The position numbers were made by a program, and so were the translations under genes. Below the pieces are notes generated by a model. The model ran no database searches. It saw only the letters and a list, made by a program, of their open reading frames with translations, and had not been told where the DNA came from. From Desulfobulbus elongatus DSM 2908 (GTDB lineage Bacteria; Desulfobacterota; Desulfobulbia; Desulfobulbales; Desulfobulbaceae), in the NCBI RefSeq assembly GCF_000621145.1, contig NZ_JHZB01000001.1, positions 62,001-126,000 on the forward strand: a stretch of DNA of 64,000 nt, read 5' to 3'. Shown piece by piece: positions 1-9,280 of this stretch. Position 1 is the stretch's first letter, and every line of letters starts with the position of its first letter.

Positions 1-2
1 TG

Positions 3-386
3 GCCGGGGGGATCGGCCTGCTGATTTTCGCGGTGGCCCTGCCCACGGCGGATGCATTTTTCCCGCTGTTTTTCGGTGAACGCTTTGCGTTTTCCGGCAC
101 CTTGTTCAAGGTGCTCTGTTTCATGCTGGTGTTTGCCTTGGCCAACGGAGTACTGGGGCAGGGGGTCTTTGCCTTGGGGCTTGACCGTCGGTATGTATGG
201 ACAGCCACCGCAGCGGCTGTGTTCAATGTTGGCGGCAACCTGTTGTTGATGCCTCTCTACGGCGTCTGGGCAGCGGTATGGATGTCCGTGATCACGGAGG
301 TGGTGGTGAGTATCGGCTTGGCCGCGGCGCTGTTTCAGGCCTGGAAGAATATCTCCCTGATGCGGCGGAGTGGCAGTGCGGTATGA
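3..386 (+). CDS. Polysaccharide flippase (Wzx/MATE-like), C-terminal part only
   Basis: The frame is open from the left edge, so the gene starts outside the window; only about 127 C-terminal residues are seen. They are very hydrophobic, with at least three membrane segments (around the first 15 residues, the stretch around CFMLVFALANGVLGQGVFAL, and PLYGVWAAVWMSVITEVVVS). The GVWAAVWM and NVGGNLLLMPLYG patterns are typical of the last helices of oligosaccharide-repeat flippases, which move lipid-linked sugar units across the inner membrane. The stop overlaps the start of the next gene (ATGA), and the neighbours are polysaccharide genes. Family assignment rests on hydrophobicity, these patterns and context. 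Confidence 0.7.
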   Translation, partial: AGGIGLLIFAVALPTADAFFPLFFGERFAFSGTLFKVLCFMLVFALANGVLGQGVFALGLDRRYVWTATAAAVFNVGGNLLLMPLYGVWAAVWMSVITEVVVSIGLAAALFQAWKNISLMRRSGSAV

Positions 387-1516
387 ATCCCTCCGCGTTG
401 CACGTCTACCGAACCTATTTTCCGGACCCGCCGGGCGGCATGCAGGAGGCCATCCGGCAGGTCTGCCTGGCGACGAAGGCGCAAGGGATCGCGAATACGA
501 TCTACACGCTTTCCCCGTATCCGAACCCACCGGTGATCGAGCGCCCGGAAGGGCGAATCGTGCGTTCCCGGTCCTGGGCAGCCCCGGCATCATGCGACTT
601 GGGTGGCCCCGATGCCCTGACCACTTTCCGCCACTTGGCTGCCCAAGCCGACCTCCTCCATTTTTTCCATCCCTGGCCGTTTGCCGATGTCCTGCGCCTC
701 CTGGCCGGCCGCAAGACGCCGGCGGTGCTGACCTATGTCTCCGATGTGGTTCGGCAGCGCTGGCTGGGGCGGGTCTATGCACCGTTGATGTGGCAAACGC
801 TGCGTGCCATGCGCGTCATCGTCGCCAACTGCCCGGCCTATGCGCAGACCAGTCCCGTGCTTTCCGATCCTGCCATCCGGGACAAGGTGCGGATCGTTCC
901 GCTCGGGATCGTGGAGGAATCCTACCCGGCGGAAGGGGATGCAACTATCTTTTCCCGTCTGGGCCTGGCAGCGGATGAGCCGTTCTTTCTTTTTATCGGC
1001 GTTCTTCGTTATTACAAGGGATTGCATACCCTGATCGAGGCCGCTCGGCAGGTCAGGGCGCTCGTCGTCATTGCCGGATCGGGACCGGAAGGGGAAAAGC
1101 TGCGCTCTTTCGCCAGAGACAAGGCCGCAGACAATGTGCTTTTTGCCGGGCAGGTCACGGATGCGGAGAAGGTCGCCTTGATTAAGCGCTGCCAGGCGAT
1201 GGTGTTGCCGTCGCACCTGCGGTCAGAAGCCTACGGCATGGTGCTGGTCGAGGCTGCCATTTTCGGCCGGCCGCTGATTTCGTGCGAGATCGGCACAGGG
1301 ACTTCGTTCGTGAATGCGCACGAGGAATCCGGCTACGTTGTTCCGCCGGAACACCCGGCCGCGCTGGCCGAGGCGATGAATGCGCTGCTGCGCGATGCCG
1401 CCCTTGCCGAATCCCTGGGCCGCGGCGCGCGGGCACGCTACGAACAGCTGTTTTCCGGGCCGGCCCTGGGGCGGGCCTATGCCGATCTCTTCCGCGAGGT
1501 GGCTGGGTGCAATTGA
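383..1516 (+). CDS. Glycosyltransferase family 4
   Basis: A 377-residue GT-B fold glycosyltransferase that would add a sugar from a nucleotide-sugar donor to a lipid-linked glycan at the cytoplasmic membrane face. The C-terminal half carries the GT4 hallmarks: FFLFIGVLRYYKGLHTLIEAA, VIAGSGPEG, VLFAGQVTDAEKVALIKRC, and the donor-binding SEAYGMVLVEAAIFGRPLISCEIGTG, whose E-x7-E pair is SEAYGMVLVE. The ATG at 383 overlaps the preceding stop by four bases; a longer upstream frame exists but runs through the flippase gene. Sugar and acceptor specificity cannot be read from the sequence. Confidence 0.92.
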   Translation: MNPSALHVYRTYFPDPPGGMQEAIRQVCLATKAQGIANTIYTLSPYPNPPVIERPEGRIVRSRSWAAPASCDLGGPDALTTFRHLAAQADLLHFFHPWPFADVLRLLAGRKTPAVLTYVSDVVRQRWLGRVYAPLMWQTLRAMRVIVANCPAYAQTSPVLSDPAIRDKVRIVPLGIVEESYPAEGDATIFSRLGLAADEPFFLFIGVLRYYKGLHTLIEAARQVRALVVIAGSGPEGEKLRSFARDKAADNVLFAGQVTDAEKVALIKRCQAMVLPSHLRSEAYGMVLVEAAIFGRPLISCEIGTGTSFVNAHEESGYVVPPEHPAALAEAMNALLRDAALAESLGRGARARYEQLFSGPALGRAYADLFREVAGCN

Positions 1517-2457
1517 TTTCCGGAGCGAGCGGATTCATCGGCGGCCGGCTGCTGCGGGAACTGGAGCAACGTGCCGTGTCGTGCGTGGCCTTGAGCAGGC
1601 GGCCGATTCCGGGAAGAAAGACCAGCGCCGCGCCGCTGGATGATCGGGCCGCGTTGCGTGCGGCCTGCCAGGGCGTGGCAACGGTTTTCCACTGCGCTGG
1701 CCATGCCCATGCCTTTGCCGCTTTGTCGCACAGCGATGCCGAGCGGCATTGGCGGGTCAATTTCGAGGGCACGCGCAACCTGGCCGAAGCGGCCGGACAG
1801 GCCGGAGTACGGCGGTTTGTTTTTTTATCCAGCGTCAAGGCCATGGCCGAACCAGGGGATGTGTGCGTTGACGAAGGTTTCCCGGGAGAACCGGAAACCG
1901 CCTATGGACAATCCAAGCGGGCGGCGGAGGAGGCGGTGCTGGAGGCCGGCAAACGCTACGGCATGCATGTGGTCAACCTGCGCTTGGCCATGGTCTACGG
2001 TCCAGGCGGCCGCGGCAATCTCGAACGCATGGGGCGGCTGGTGCGCCGGGGCTGGTTCCCGCCTTTGCCCGAGACCGGCAATCGCCGTTCGCTGGTCCAT
2101 GTCGGCGACGTGATCGCCGCCATGCTTCAGGTGGCTGAAGACGACCGGGCCAATGGCCGGACCTATATCGTGACGGGGCCGGAGGCGCCGTCCGGTCGGC
2201 AGTTGTACGATGCCCTGCGCGATGCCCTGGGACTGCCGCCCTGCCGCTGGAGCGTCCCCGAAGCCGTCTTGCGCGGCGCGGCCCGCTGCGGCGACGGCCT
2301 CGAAATGCTGTGCCGGCGGCGTGTGCCGCTCGACAGCGAGGCAATGGCCCGGCTGCTTGGTTCGTCCTGGTATTCTTCGGCGCGGATCGCGCGGGAATTG
2401 GGCTGGCAGGCGAAGGTTGCCCTGCACGAGGGCCTGCGGGAGATGTTCGGGTGCTGA
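1507..2457 (+). CDS. NAD-dependent epimerase/dehydratase (extended SDR)
   Basis: A 316-residue extended short-chain dehydrogenase. The N-terminal ISGASGFIGGRLL is the glycine-rich nucleotide-binding loop, and the catalytic Y-x3-K is in TAYGQSKRAAEEAV with the upstream serine in FLSSVKAM. Later MVYGPGGRGNLERM and RSLVHVGDVIAAM match UDP-sugar epimerases. It probably makes or modifies the UDP-sugar used by this polysaccharide cluster (WbpV/Gne-like); the substrate is unknown. The GTG at 1507 is chosen because it lies just before the beta strand leading into the nucleotide loop; it overlaps the glycosyltransferase gene by ten bases. Confidence 0.88.
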   Translation: MQLISGASGFIGGRLLRELEQRAVSCVALSRRPIPGRKTSAAPLDDRAALRAACQGVATVFHCAGHAHAFAALSHSDAERHWRVNFEGTRNLAEAAGQAGVRRFVFLSSVKAMAEPGDVCVDEGFPGEPETAYGQSKRAAEEAVLEAGKRYGMHVVNLRLAMVYGPGGRGNLERMGRLVRRGWFPPLPETGNRRSLVHVGDVIAAMLQVAEDDRANGRTYIVTGPEAPSGRQLYDALRDALGLPPCRWSVPEAVLRGAARCGDGLEMLCRRRVPLDSEAMARLLGSSWYSSARIARELGWQAKVALHEGLREMFGC

Positions 2458-3014
2458 AGCGCTGTTTTGATTTGATTCTGGCAGTGATCGCCCTCGTTGT
2501 CCTGGCTGTCCCCATGCTGGTGATCGCCCTGCTGGTGCGGCTGACCTCCCCCGGCCCGGTCCTCTACTGGTCGGACCGGGTGGGGCGAAACAACGTCCTG
2601 TTCAGCATGCCCAAGTTTCGCAGTATGCGCGTGGATACCCCGGCGGTCGCTACCCATCTCCTCGATGAGCCGGTGCGCTACCTGACGCCGATCGGCCCCT
2701 TTCTCCGCACCACCAGCCTGGACGAACTGCCGCAGCTCTGGAGCGTGCTGGCGGGCGACATGAGTTTCGTCGGGCCGCGGCCGGCACTGTTCAACCAGGA
2801 CGATCTCATCGCCCTGCGCACCGCGCGCGGGGTGCATGCGCTCATCCCCGGCGTGACCGGCTGGGCCCAGATCAACGGCCGCGACGAACTCCCCATCCCG
2901 GAAAAGGTCAAGCTGGACGTGGAATACCTGCACCGGCGATCTTTCCGGTTCGACCTCGCCATCCTCTGGCTGACCCTGGTGCGGGTCTGCCGCCGCGACG
3001 GGGTTGCCCACTGA
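2451..3014 (+). CDS. Undecaprenyl-phosphate sugar phosphotransferase (bacterial sugar transferase, PglC-like)
   Basis: A 187-residue initiating enzyme of glycan synthesis that moves a sugar-1-phosphate onto undecaprenyl phosphate. It has one N-terminal membrane segment ([23 protein letters not shown]), followed by the family motifs [47 protein letters not shown] and [16 protein letters not shown]. Size and topology match the short monotopic PglC/WcaJ-core type, not the long WbaP type. The GTG at 2451 overlaps the epimerase stop by seven bases. It is the last gene of the polysaccharide cluster and its stop touches the integrase relic at 3015. Confidence 0.92.
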   Translation: MLKRCFDLILAVIALVVLAVPMLVIALLVRLTSPGPVLYWSDRVGRNNVLFSMPKFRSMRVDTPAVATHLLDEPVRYLTPIGPFLRTTSLDELPQLWSVLAGDMSFVGPRPALFNQDDLIALRTARGVHALIPGVTGWAQINGRDELPIPEKVKLDVEYLHRRSFRFDLAILWLTLVRVCRRDGVAH

Positions 3015-3245
3015 TTCCAGCCCTTACCAACTCGCGCATGGAGGCCTGCTCGCTCCTGGCCGCTTCCAGAGTCATGACCGGGTATTCTCCCAGCACAATG
3101 GACCCGTATCCGGTGGCGATTCATAACAGTACCGCCTGGTTTTTCTGCCGCTGGTGGCTACATGCAGAAAGAGCCCCCTTGCCGTCGGCGAGTTTGTAGG
3201 GTTTTATCCCGGCATCGGCGTTTCGACTTCTAATGCCGTCAACAT
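3015..3245 (-). pseudogene. Frameshifted N-terminal relic of a P4-type tyrosine integrase
   Basis: On the minus strand three short frames can be stitched into the arm-binding domain (DUF4102) of a phage/island integrase: MLTA, then IRSRNADAGIKPYKLADGKG, then [19 protein letters not shown], then [20 protein letters not shown] and [11 protein letters not shown]. This is the usual order of P4-like integrases (KPYKLADG.GLYL, LG.YP..SL.EAR). Frame changes fall near 3235, in the G run at 3174-3178 and near 3105-3118. Only about 80 of roughly 400 residues remain; homology stops at about 3015, beside the stop of the sugar transferase gene. The gene pointed away from tRNA-Leu, as is normal for an island integrated at a tRNA 3' end. 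It cannot make an active recombinase. Confidence 0.8.
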
Positions 3246-3351
3246 GGGGCGTTATCTCAAAAATCGGGTACTTCTCAACCGGGTGTTCGATTGCCGCTTG
3301 TCCGTACCCGGTTTTATACCCGGCTGTTAATGGATCAAAAAGGACAACGCT

Positions 3352-3398
3352 GGACAAACAAAAACAAGAAACCCCGCGAACTCTAGGAATTCACGGGG
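3352..3398 (-). terminator. Rho-independent terminator of the gap-secG-tRNA-Leu transcript
   Basis: Arms at 3372-3380 and 3390-3398 (ccccgcgaa and ttcacgggg) pair with one mismatch around a nine-base loop. Read on the minus strand the hairpin is followed by a T-rich tract (3354-3371). It lies 36 bases past the tRNA-Leu CCA end, where minus-strand transcription from secG and the tRNA would stop. From 3246 to 3351 I see no gene, only two close copies of tacccgg (3306-3325 area) that could be old recombinase arm sites. Confidence 0.7.
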
Positions 3399-3434
3399 TC
3401 AATGGATGCCAGCGGACTGTGCTGGACTTTAATT

Positions 3435-3520
3435 TGGTGCCGAAGGCGAGACTCGAACTCGCACGACCGTGGGCCGCTACCCCCTCAAGATAGTGTGTCT
3501 ACCAATTCCACCACTTCGGC
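3435..3520 (-). tRNA. tRNA-Leu (anticodon GAG)
   Basis: Read on the minus strand this is an 86-base class II tRNA: acceptor arms GCCGAAG and CTTCGGC, a long variable arm, T-loop GTTCGAGTC, and an encoded CCA end (3435-3437). The anticodon stem CTATC/GGTAG encloses loop TTGAGGG, so the anticodon is GAG, reading CUC and CUU. It sits ten bases past the secG stop, so it is probably processed from the gap-to-secG transcript. Its 3' end points at the integrase relic, making it the likely attachment site of the lost island. Confidence 0.96.
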
Positions 3521-3530
3521 GATATGTTCG

Positions 3531-3905
3531 TTATTTCTTTGCCGGCTGCCTCCCTGCTTCTGCCGGCGCTTCACTCGTCGCCGGCGGGCCGGCTGGCAGT
3601 GGCACGGTGAGCGGCGCCTGCTGTGCCGGCACCTGCTCTTCCTGCACCTTCAGATCCTTCATGACCGAACCCGAGCTTTTGTGGGCGGAAAGATAGGCCA
3701 GGGTGACCGACGTCCCCATGAAGACGATCGCGGCAAGAGTGGTGATTTTATTCAGCAGCGGCATGGGACCCTCGGTCCCGAACAGCGACTGGCTCGATCC
3801 GCCGAAGGTCGCGCCAATGTCCGCTCCCTTGCCGTGCTGCAACAGGACGATGCAGATCAGAAACAGGCAGACAATGGTATGGATAACGATCAGTAAGGTT
3901 GTCAT
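3531..3905 (-). CDS. secG: Preprotein translocase subunit SecG
   Basis: A 124-residue small subunit of the SecYEG channel in the inner membrane. Two membrane helices are visible (LLIVIHTIVCLFLICIVLLQ and MPLLNKITTLAAIVFMGTSVTLAYL), joined by the conserved loop QHGKGADIGATFGGSSQSLFG. The tail after residue 80 is rich in Pro, Ala and Gln and probably disordered, a common feature of deltaproteobacterial SecG. The start overlaps the tpiA stop by four bases, so the two are translationally coupled. The linkage tpiA-secG-tRNA-Leu is widespread in proteobacteria. Confidence 0.95.
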   Translation of the reverse strand: MTTLLIVIHTIVCLFLICIVLLQHGKGADIGATFGGSSQSLFGTEGPMPLLNKITTLAAIVFMGTSVTLAYLSAHKSSGSVMKDLKVQEEQVPAQQAPLTVPLPAGPPATSEAPAEAGRQPAKK

Positions 3906-4657
3906 CGAAAACGGACGATCCGGTCAAATGATTCGGCTTGCAAAGCCGCGCCGCCGACAAGCGCCCCGTCAATATCCGGTTGCGCCATCAGGCTGTCAAT
4001 ATTCTCAGGCTTAACCGAGCCACCATACAGTATTCGTGTGGCCTCGGCAACGTTTTTCTCGTATTTCCCCGCAAGGAACCGCCGCACGACACCATGAACC
4101 TCCTGGGCCTGCTCCTTGGTTGCGGTCTTGCCGGTGCCGATGGCCCAGACCGGTTCGTAGGCAAGCACGACCCGTTGCATCTGCTCGCTGGACACCCCGT
4201 GCAATCCCTGCCGCAACTGCTCTTCCAGCACGGCAAAAGTACGGCCGGCCTCCCGTTCTTCCAGGGTTTCGCCCACGCACAGCACGGGATCGATGTCGCC
4301 GGCCAGGGCGCCAAGCAGCCGGCGGTTGATCATGGCGTCGCTCTCGCCGAAAATCTGCCGCCGCTCGGAATGGCCGACGATGGTCAGACCGACGCCGATA
4401 TCCGTCAGCATGGCCGGGGAAATCTCACCGGTAAAGGCGCCTTCCTTTTCCCAGGCGACATTTTGCGCGGCGACCAGCAGGGGCGTGCCCCTGACCGCTT
4501 CGCAGACTGGGGCCAAGGCGGTGAAGGCCGGGGCCACCATGACGTCGCGGTCCGGGCAGGCGCCGCAGGTTTCGGCCACGGCGCGCGCAAGCCGCACGGC
4601 CTCGGCGAGGGTCAGGTGCATCTTCCAATTGCCGGCGATCAGAGGGCGTCTGTTCAT
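3902..4657 (-). CDS. tpiA: Triosephosphate isomerase
   Basis: A 251-residue TIM barrel that interconverts dihydroxyacetone phosphate and glyceraldehyde 3-phosphate in the cytoplasm. Visible motifs are GNWKMH near the start (catalytic Lys), VGHSERR (catalytic His), AYEPVWAIGTGKTAT (catalytic Glu) and the phosphate-binding GGSVKPEN. The length is normal. The start follows an AGGAGG-like site (gaacaggaggttgcc before ATG). It sits between pgk and secG in one minus-strand operon of lower glycolysis, 63 bases after pgk. Confidence 0.98.
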   Translation of the reverse strand: MNRRPLIAGNWKMHLTLAEAVRLARAVAETCGACPDRDVMVAPAFTALAPVCEAVRGTPLLVAAQNVAWEKEGAFTGEISPAMLTDIGVGLTIVGHSERRQIFGESDAMINRRLLGALAGDIDPVLCVGETLEEREAGRTFAVLEEQLRQGLHGVSSEQMQRVVLAYEPVWAIGTGKTATKEQAQEVHGVVRRFLAGKYEKNVAEATRILYGGSVKPENIDSLMAQPDIDGALVGGAALQAESFDRIVRFR

Positions 4658-4720
4658 GGCAACCTCCTGTTCAAAAGGTAATCGCGGGGGACATCCGGGC
4701 GGGCCTCGGGGTATTCGGCC

Positions 4721-5892
<1,172 letters not shown>

Positions 5893-5896
<4 letters not shown>

Positions 5897-6351
5897 TCGT
5901 GTTCCTCCCGCGCCGGCTGCATGTCCCTGGTCAGGAGCAGGGCGTCTTCGACCGGCTGACTGTAATAGTGTTTGCGCCTGCCCGTTTGCACGAAACCGGC
6001 CCGGGTATACAACTGCCGGGCCGCCTCGTTCGACGCCCGGACCTCAAGAAAACAGGTGGTGCACCCCTGTGCGGCCAATCCGGCCAGGGCCTGATCCAGC
6101 AGGGCTGTCGCCACCCGCCGGCGCCGCCATTCAGGGGCGACAACCAGGTGCAGGAGTTCGCACTCCGGCAGGCAGGTCCGGAAAAAGGCGTATCCGCCCA
6201 GCGTGCCGCCGCATATCGCCACCAGGGCGAAGCCATTGGCCGCCTCGATCTCCGCCCGCACCTGCGCCGCACTCCAGGGCGCGGGCATGGCCCGCCGTTC
6301 GATCTCTTCGACCTGGGGCAGATCCGCAGGGAGCAGCGGCCGGACGATCAC
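5893..6351 (-). CDS. rimI: Ribosomal protein S18 alanine N-acetyltransferase-like GNAT protein
   Basis: A 152-residue GNAT acetyltransferase. The acetyl-CoA loop is seen in APEWRRRRVATALL (R/Q-x2-G/R-x-G/A type), with ELLHLVVAPEWR before it and CFLEVRASNEAARQLYTRAGF after it, the typical RimI C-terminal core. RimI acetylates the N terminus of S18, and relatives act on other proteins. It is wedged between gap and pgk with four-base overlaps on both sides, an unusual place for rimI, which suggests co-transcription for reasons of gene order and not a role in glycolysis. Confidence 0.85.
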
Positions 6352-7568
6352 ACCATCCGTTCGGCCACCGAAACGGTCAGCTCGGCGAGCATGTTGGTGT
6401 AGCTGCCCAGTTCGTTGTCGTACCAGCCGTAAATCACGGCCTGGGTTAGCGGCACCTCGAGGATAGGCGGGGTGTCGCCCGTTTCGCCTTTGAAGTTCTT
6501 CAGGTTCTGCAGATTGACCCGGATGGTGGCCGTGCGGGTGTGGATTTCGGTGGACTCGATCACCACCGCCGCCCTGGGCATGCCGATGATGTCGGACGAC
6601 ACGTTCTGCTCCTTGGAAAAGACCAGATAGGGGCTGGTCTTGGCGTACTCCTCGTAGATCGAGTTGAGCAGGCCGCGCTTGATCGGGTTGTCGAGCTCAT
6701 CCTGGAGGTTGAGGACCAGGACGATGAGCGAGCCGGTCGAGGTCGGGATGCGCACCGATTCGGCGATGAAGCCGATGGACTTCATCTCCGGGATGACCAG
6801 GCCCAGGGCCTTGGCCGCGCCAGTGGTGGTCAGGATGATATTGTTGAGGATCGACCGGTTCTTGCGCAGATCCGAGGCACCGGCGGCGGGCAGGCGATCC
6901 AGCACCTCCTGGGAGCCGGTGGCCGCGTGCACCGTGACCATGGAGGCGGACAGCATCCGGCTGGCACCGAAGTGGTCAAGCAGCGGCTTGATCATGTAGG
7001 ACAGGCAGGTGGTGGTGCAGGAGGCGGCGGAGATGATGTTGTGCCGGGCCGGATCGTAATCGTCATCGTTGATGCCCATGACCGTGGTTATCGCGTCCTC
7101 GGGCATCTCCAGTCCCTTGGCCTGGATCTTGAACGGAGCCGAAACCATGACCTTTTCCGCGCCGGCCAGGAGGTGGCCGCGCGCCGAGCCCCTGCCCTCG
7201 TTGGGATCGGCGGTGGGGTCCTTGAAGGCGCCGGTGGAATCGACCACCAGCCGCACCTGATTGGCCTTCCATTCGATGTCCTTGGGATTGCGCGCCTTGC
7301 GCAGGAAGGTCACCGGCACGCCGTTGATGGTCATCGAGCCCTTTTCCTCGTCGAGGTTTTCGATCACCCGGCCGCCCTTGAAGCCATGGAGATACATGCT
7401 GAGTCGCCCATAGGTGGAGTCCTTTTCGATGGCCGCGGCGATGTCCTCAAGTCCTCCGCCGACATTCCGGCCGAGGTTGACGACGATTTCCGAGAAATAC
7501 TGCCGGGAGACCTGGTTCCACAAGGTCAGCTTGCCGATTCGTCCAAGACCATTGAGCCCGAGTTTCAT
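6348..7568 (-). CDS. gap: Divergent glyceraldehyde-3-phosphate dehydrogenase family protein
   Basis: A 406-residue member of the GAPDH family, about 70 residues longer than the usual 335. The nucleotide loop is GLNGLGRIGK, the catalytic pair is Cys184 (SAASCTTTC) and His214 (TVHAATGSQ), and LTTTGAAKALGLVIPE and WYDNELGSYTNML match the family. Differences are notable: the Asn after the catalytic Cys-Thr-Thr is Thr, and the segment where NAD enzymes have an acidic residue binding the adenosine ribose (usually IND) reads VNLGRNVGG. It heads the operon gap-rimI-pgk-tpiA-secG, so a role in triose-phosphate oxidation or reduction is likely; cofactor choice is uncertain. Confidence 0.85.
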   Translation of the reverse strand: MKLGLNGLGRIGKLTLWNQVSRQYFSEIVVNLGRNVGGGLEDIAAAIEKDSTYGRLSMYLHGFKGGRVIENLDEEKGSMTINGVPVTFLRKARNPKDIEWKANQVRLVVDSTGAFKDPTADPNEGRGSARGHLLAGAEKVMVSAPFKIQAKGLEMPEDAITTVMGINDDDYDPARHNIISAASCTTTCLSYMIKPLLDHFGASRMLSASMVTVHAATGSQEVLDRLPAAGASDLRKNRSILNNIILTTTGAAKALGLVIPEMKSIGFIAESVRIPTSTGSLIVLVLNLQDELDNPIKRGLLNSIYEEYAKTSPYLVFSKEQNVSSDIIGMPRAAVVIESTEIHTRTATIRVNLQNLKNFKGETGDTPPILEVPLTQAVIYGWYDNELGSYTNMLAELTVSVAERMV

Positions 7569-7851
7569 AAGGGATGCTCCTTTGCAGTTGGATTATGGGT
7601 GAGAACTTGTTATATGCCGGAAAGATACGACCTTGCGGCTCCGATCCGTCAGGTTGGCAAGCGTGCCGCTTTCCCCATGCATCGAAAAAAGAAAAGGCCG
7701 AGGCGCTGCCCGGCGGCTTTCGCCCACGTCCACCGCACCCCTGCCGATTGTTTCTCGATAACACATTTTCGTCTGAAAAAATACATGATTTGCGCAAGAA
7801 ATACCAGCCTCGCGCCCCGGTCGGCCGTGTTTTTCCGGGACTGAAATCGCC
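7569..7851. other. Divergent intergenic region between gap and sfsA
   Basis: This 283-base gap separates two divergent genes and must hold both promoters. AT-rich patches occur at 7601-7616 (a minus-strand TATAAC-like hexamer) and at 7755-7805. I could not find a convincing paired -35/-10 for either direction. No RNA gene, repeat or riboswitch was recognised. A ribosome site GGAG lies just before the gap start (aaaggagcatccctt). Confidence 0.4.
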
Positions 7852-8574
7852 ATGCTCCTGCCGACCGACTGCCAGACCGGCATCCTGCTGCGCCGGTACA
7901 AACGGTTTCTCGCCGACGTCCGCTTGGCCGATGGGCAATCCCTGACCGTGCACTGCCCCAACTCGGGCTCCATGCGCGGCTGCTCGACGCCGGGCAGCCC
8001 GGTGCTGATCAGCAAATCGGACAATCTTCGCCGCAAGTACCCGTGGACCCTGGAGATGGTCCGGGAACAGGGGGTATGGATCGGCGTCCACACCGGCCGG
8101 ACCAATTATCTCATCCGGGAGGCCCTGGAAAACGGCGTGATCGGCGATTTCGGCCCGCTGAGCTCGATCGTCCCGGAAGTAACGGTCTCCGCCGGTAGCC
8201 GGCTGGATTTCCGCCTCGAAACCGAGAGCGGCGGCACGGTCTATCTGGAAGTGAAGAACTGTTCCCTGGCCGAAAACGGGGTGGCCCTGTTTCCCGATGC
8301 GGTCACTGCCCGCGGCACCAAGCACCTGCACGAACTGGTGCGGCTGGCAGCGGCCGGATACGGCGCGGCGGTGATCTTTTGCGTCCAGCGGCACGATGCC
8401 GACCGGTTCGCACCGGCGGCCCGCATCGATCCGGTGTGCGCCGAAACCGTAGCCTGGGCGGCCGGCCGGGGCGTCCGCTTTCTCGCCTACCGGGCGGAGG
8501 TCTGCCCGCAGGCCATCACGGTGCGCGAAAAAATACCCTTTTGCCTGTCAGAATATTCGAGGGATTGCGTATGA
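7852..8574 (+). CDS. sfsA: SfsA family DNA-binding/nuclease-like protein
   Basis: A 240-residue SfsA (sugar fermentation stimulation) protein. Family motifs are [64 protein letters not shown] and [16 protein letters not shown]. The Asp/Glu and E-x-K residues in the latter half resemble a PD-(D/E)xK nuclease fold, which the family is thought to have. The exact role in cells is not known. The stop overlaps the queC start (ATGA), so the two form a short plus-strand operon. Confidence 0.95.
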   Translation: MLLPTDCQTGILLRRYKRFLADVRLADGQSLTVHCPNSGSMRGCSTPGSPVLISKSDNLRRKYPWTLEMVREQGVWIGVHTGRTNYLIREALENGVIGDFGPLSSIVPEVTVSAGSRLDFRLETESGGTVYLEVKNCSLAENGVALFPDAVTARGTKHLHELVRLAAAGYGAAVIFCVQRHDADRFAPAARIDPVCAETVAWAAGRGVRFLAYRAEVCPQAITVREKIPFCLSEYSRDCV

Positions 8575-9260
8575 ACGAACAGCAAGCGGTGGTCCTGCTC
8601 AGCGGCGGCCTCGATTCGACCACGGTCCTGGCCATTGCCCGTTCCCAGGGATTCGCCTGCAACTGCCTCAGCTTCCGGTACGGCCAGCGCCAGGCCATCG
8701 AGTTGGACCGGGCCCAAACCATTGCCCAACACTTCGGCGCGGTCCGGCACTTGGTGCTGCGGGTCGACCTCGACGCCATCGGCGGTTCGGCCCTGACCGA
8801 CGCCATCGAGGTGCCCAAGGACCGGCCCTTCGCCGAAATGGAACAAACCATCCCGGTCACCTATGTTCCGGGCCGCAACATCATCTTCCTGGCCCATGCC
8901 CTTTCCTGGGCCGAGGTCCTGGGAGCGGCCGACATCTTCCTGGGCATCAACGCCATCGACTACAGCGGCTACCCGGACTGCCGTCCCGAATTCCTCGACG
9001 CTTTCGCCCGGATGGCCAATCTGGGCACCAGGGCCGGCACCACCGGCATGCCGTTCCGCCTGCACGCGCCGCTCATCCACCTGAGCAAGAAGGAGATCAT
9101 CCTCAAGGGGACGGAGTTGGGGGTGGACTACGGCCTGACCCACAGTTGCTACGATCCGGAGGGCGACCGGGCCTGCGGCCGGTGCGATGCCTGCCGGCTG
9201 CGGTTGCAGGGATTCCGCGAGGCCGGACTGACCGACCCGGCCCCCTACGTCATCCGGTAG
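8571..9260 (+). CDS. queC: 7-cyano-7-deazaguanine synthase QueC
   Basis: A 229-residue enzyme that turns carboxy-deazaguanine into preQ0 with ATP and ammonia, in queuosine biosynthesis. The PP-loop SGGLDSTT is at residues 10-17, [12 protein letters not shown] follows, and the C-terminal zinc site is C-x8-C-x2-C-x2-C in the segment after [10 protein letters not shown]. The length is normal. The ATG at 8571 is favoured by the four-base overlap with sfsA and by its position just before the PP-loop. Other queuosine genes are not in the window. Confidence 0.97.
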   Translation: MNEQQAVVLLSGGLDSTTVLAIARSQGFACNCLSFRYGQRQAIELDRAQTIAQHFGAVRHLVLRVDLDAIGGSALTDAIEVPKDRPFAEMEQTIPVTYVPGRNIIFLAHALSWAEVLGAADIFLGINAIDYSGYPDCRPEFLDAFARMANLGTRAGTTGMPFRLHAPLIHLSKKEIILKGTELGVDYGLTHSCYDPEGDRACGRCDACRLRLQGFREAGLTDPAPYVIR

Positions 9261-9280
9261 CAAACGGGGAGGGGTGACCG

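Noticed and set aside
3015-3245. A functional integrase gene
   Set aside because: Only the first fifth of the protein remains and at least three frameshifts interrupt it; the catalytic domain is absent.
3233-3493. An 86-residue plus-strand frame that runs into tRNA-Leu
   Set aside because: Its last part is a translation of the tRNA antisense strand, a well-known source of false proteins.
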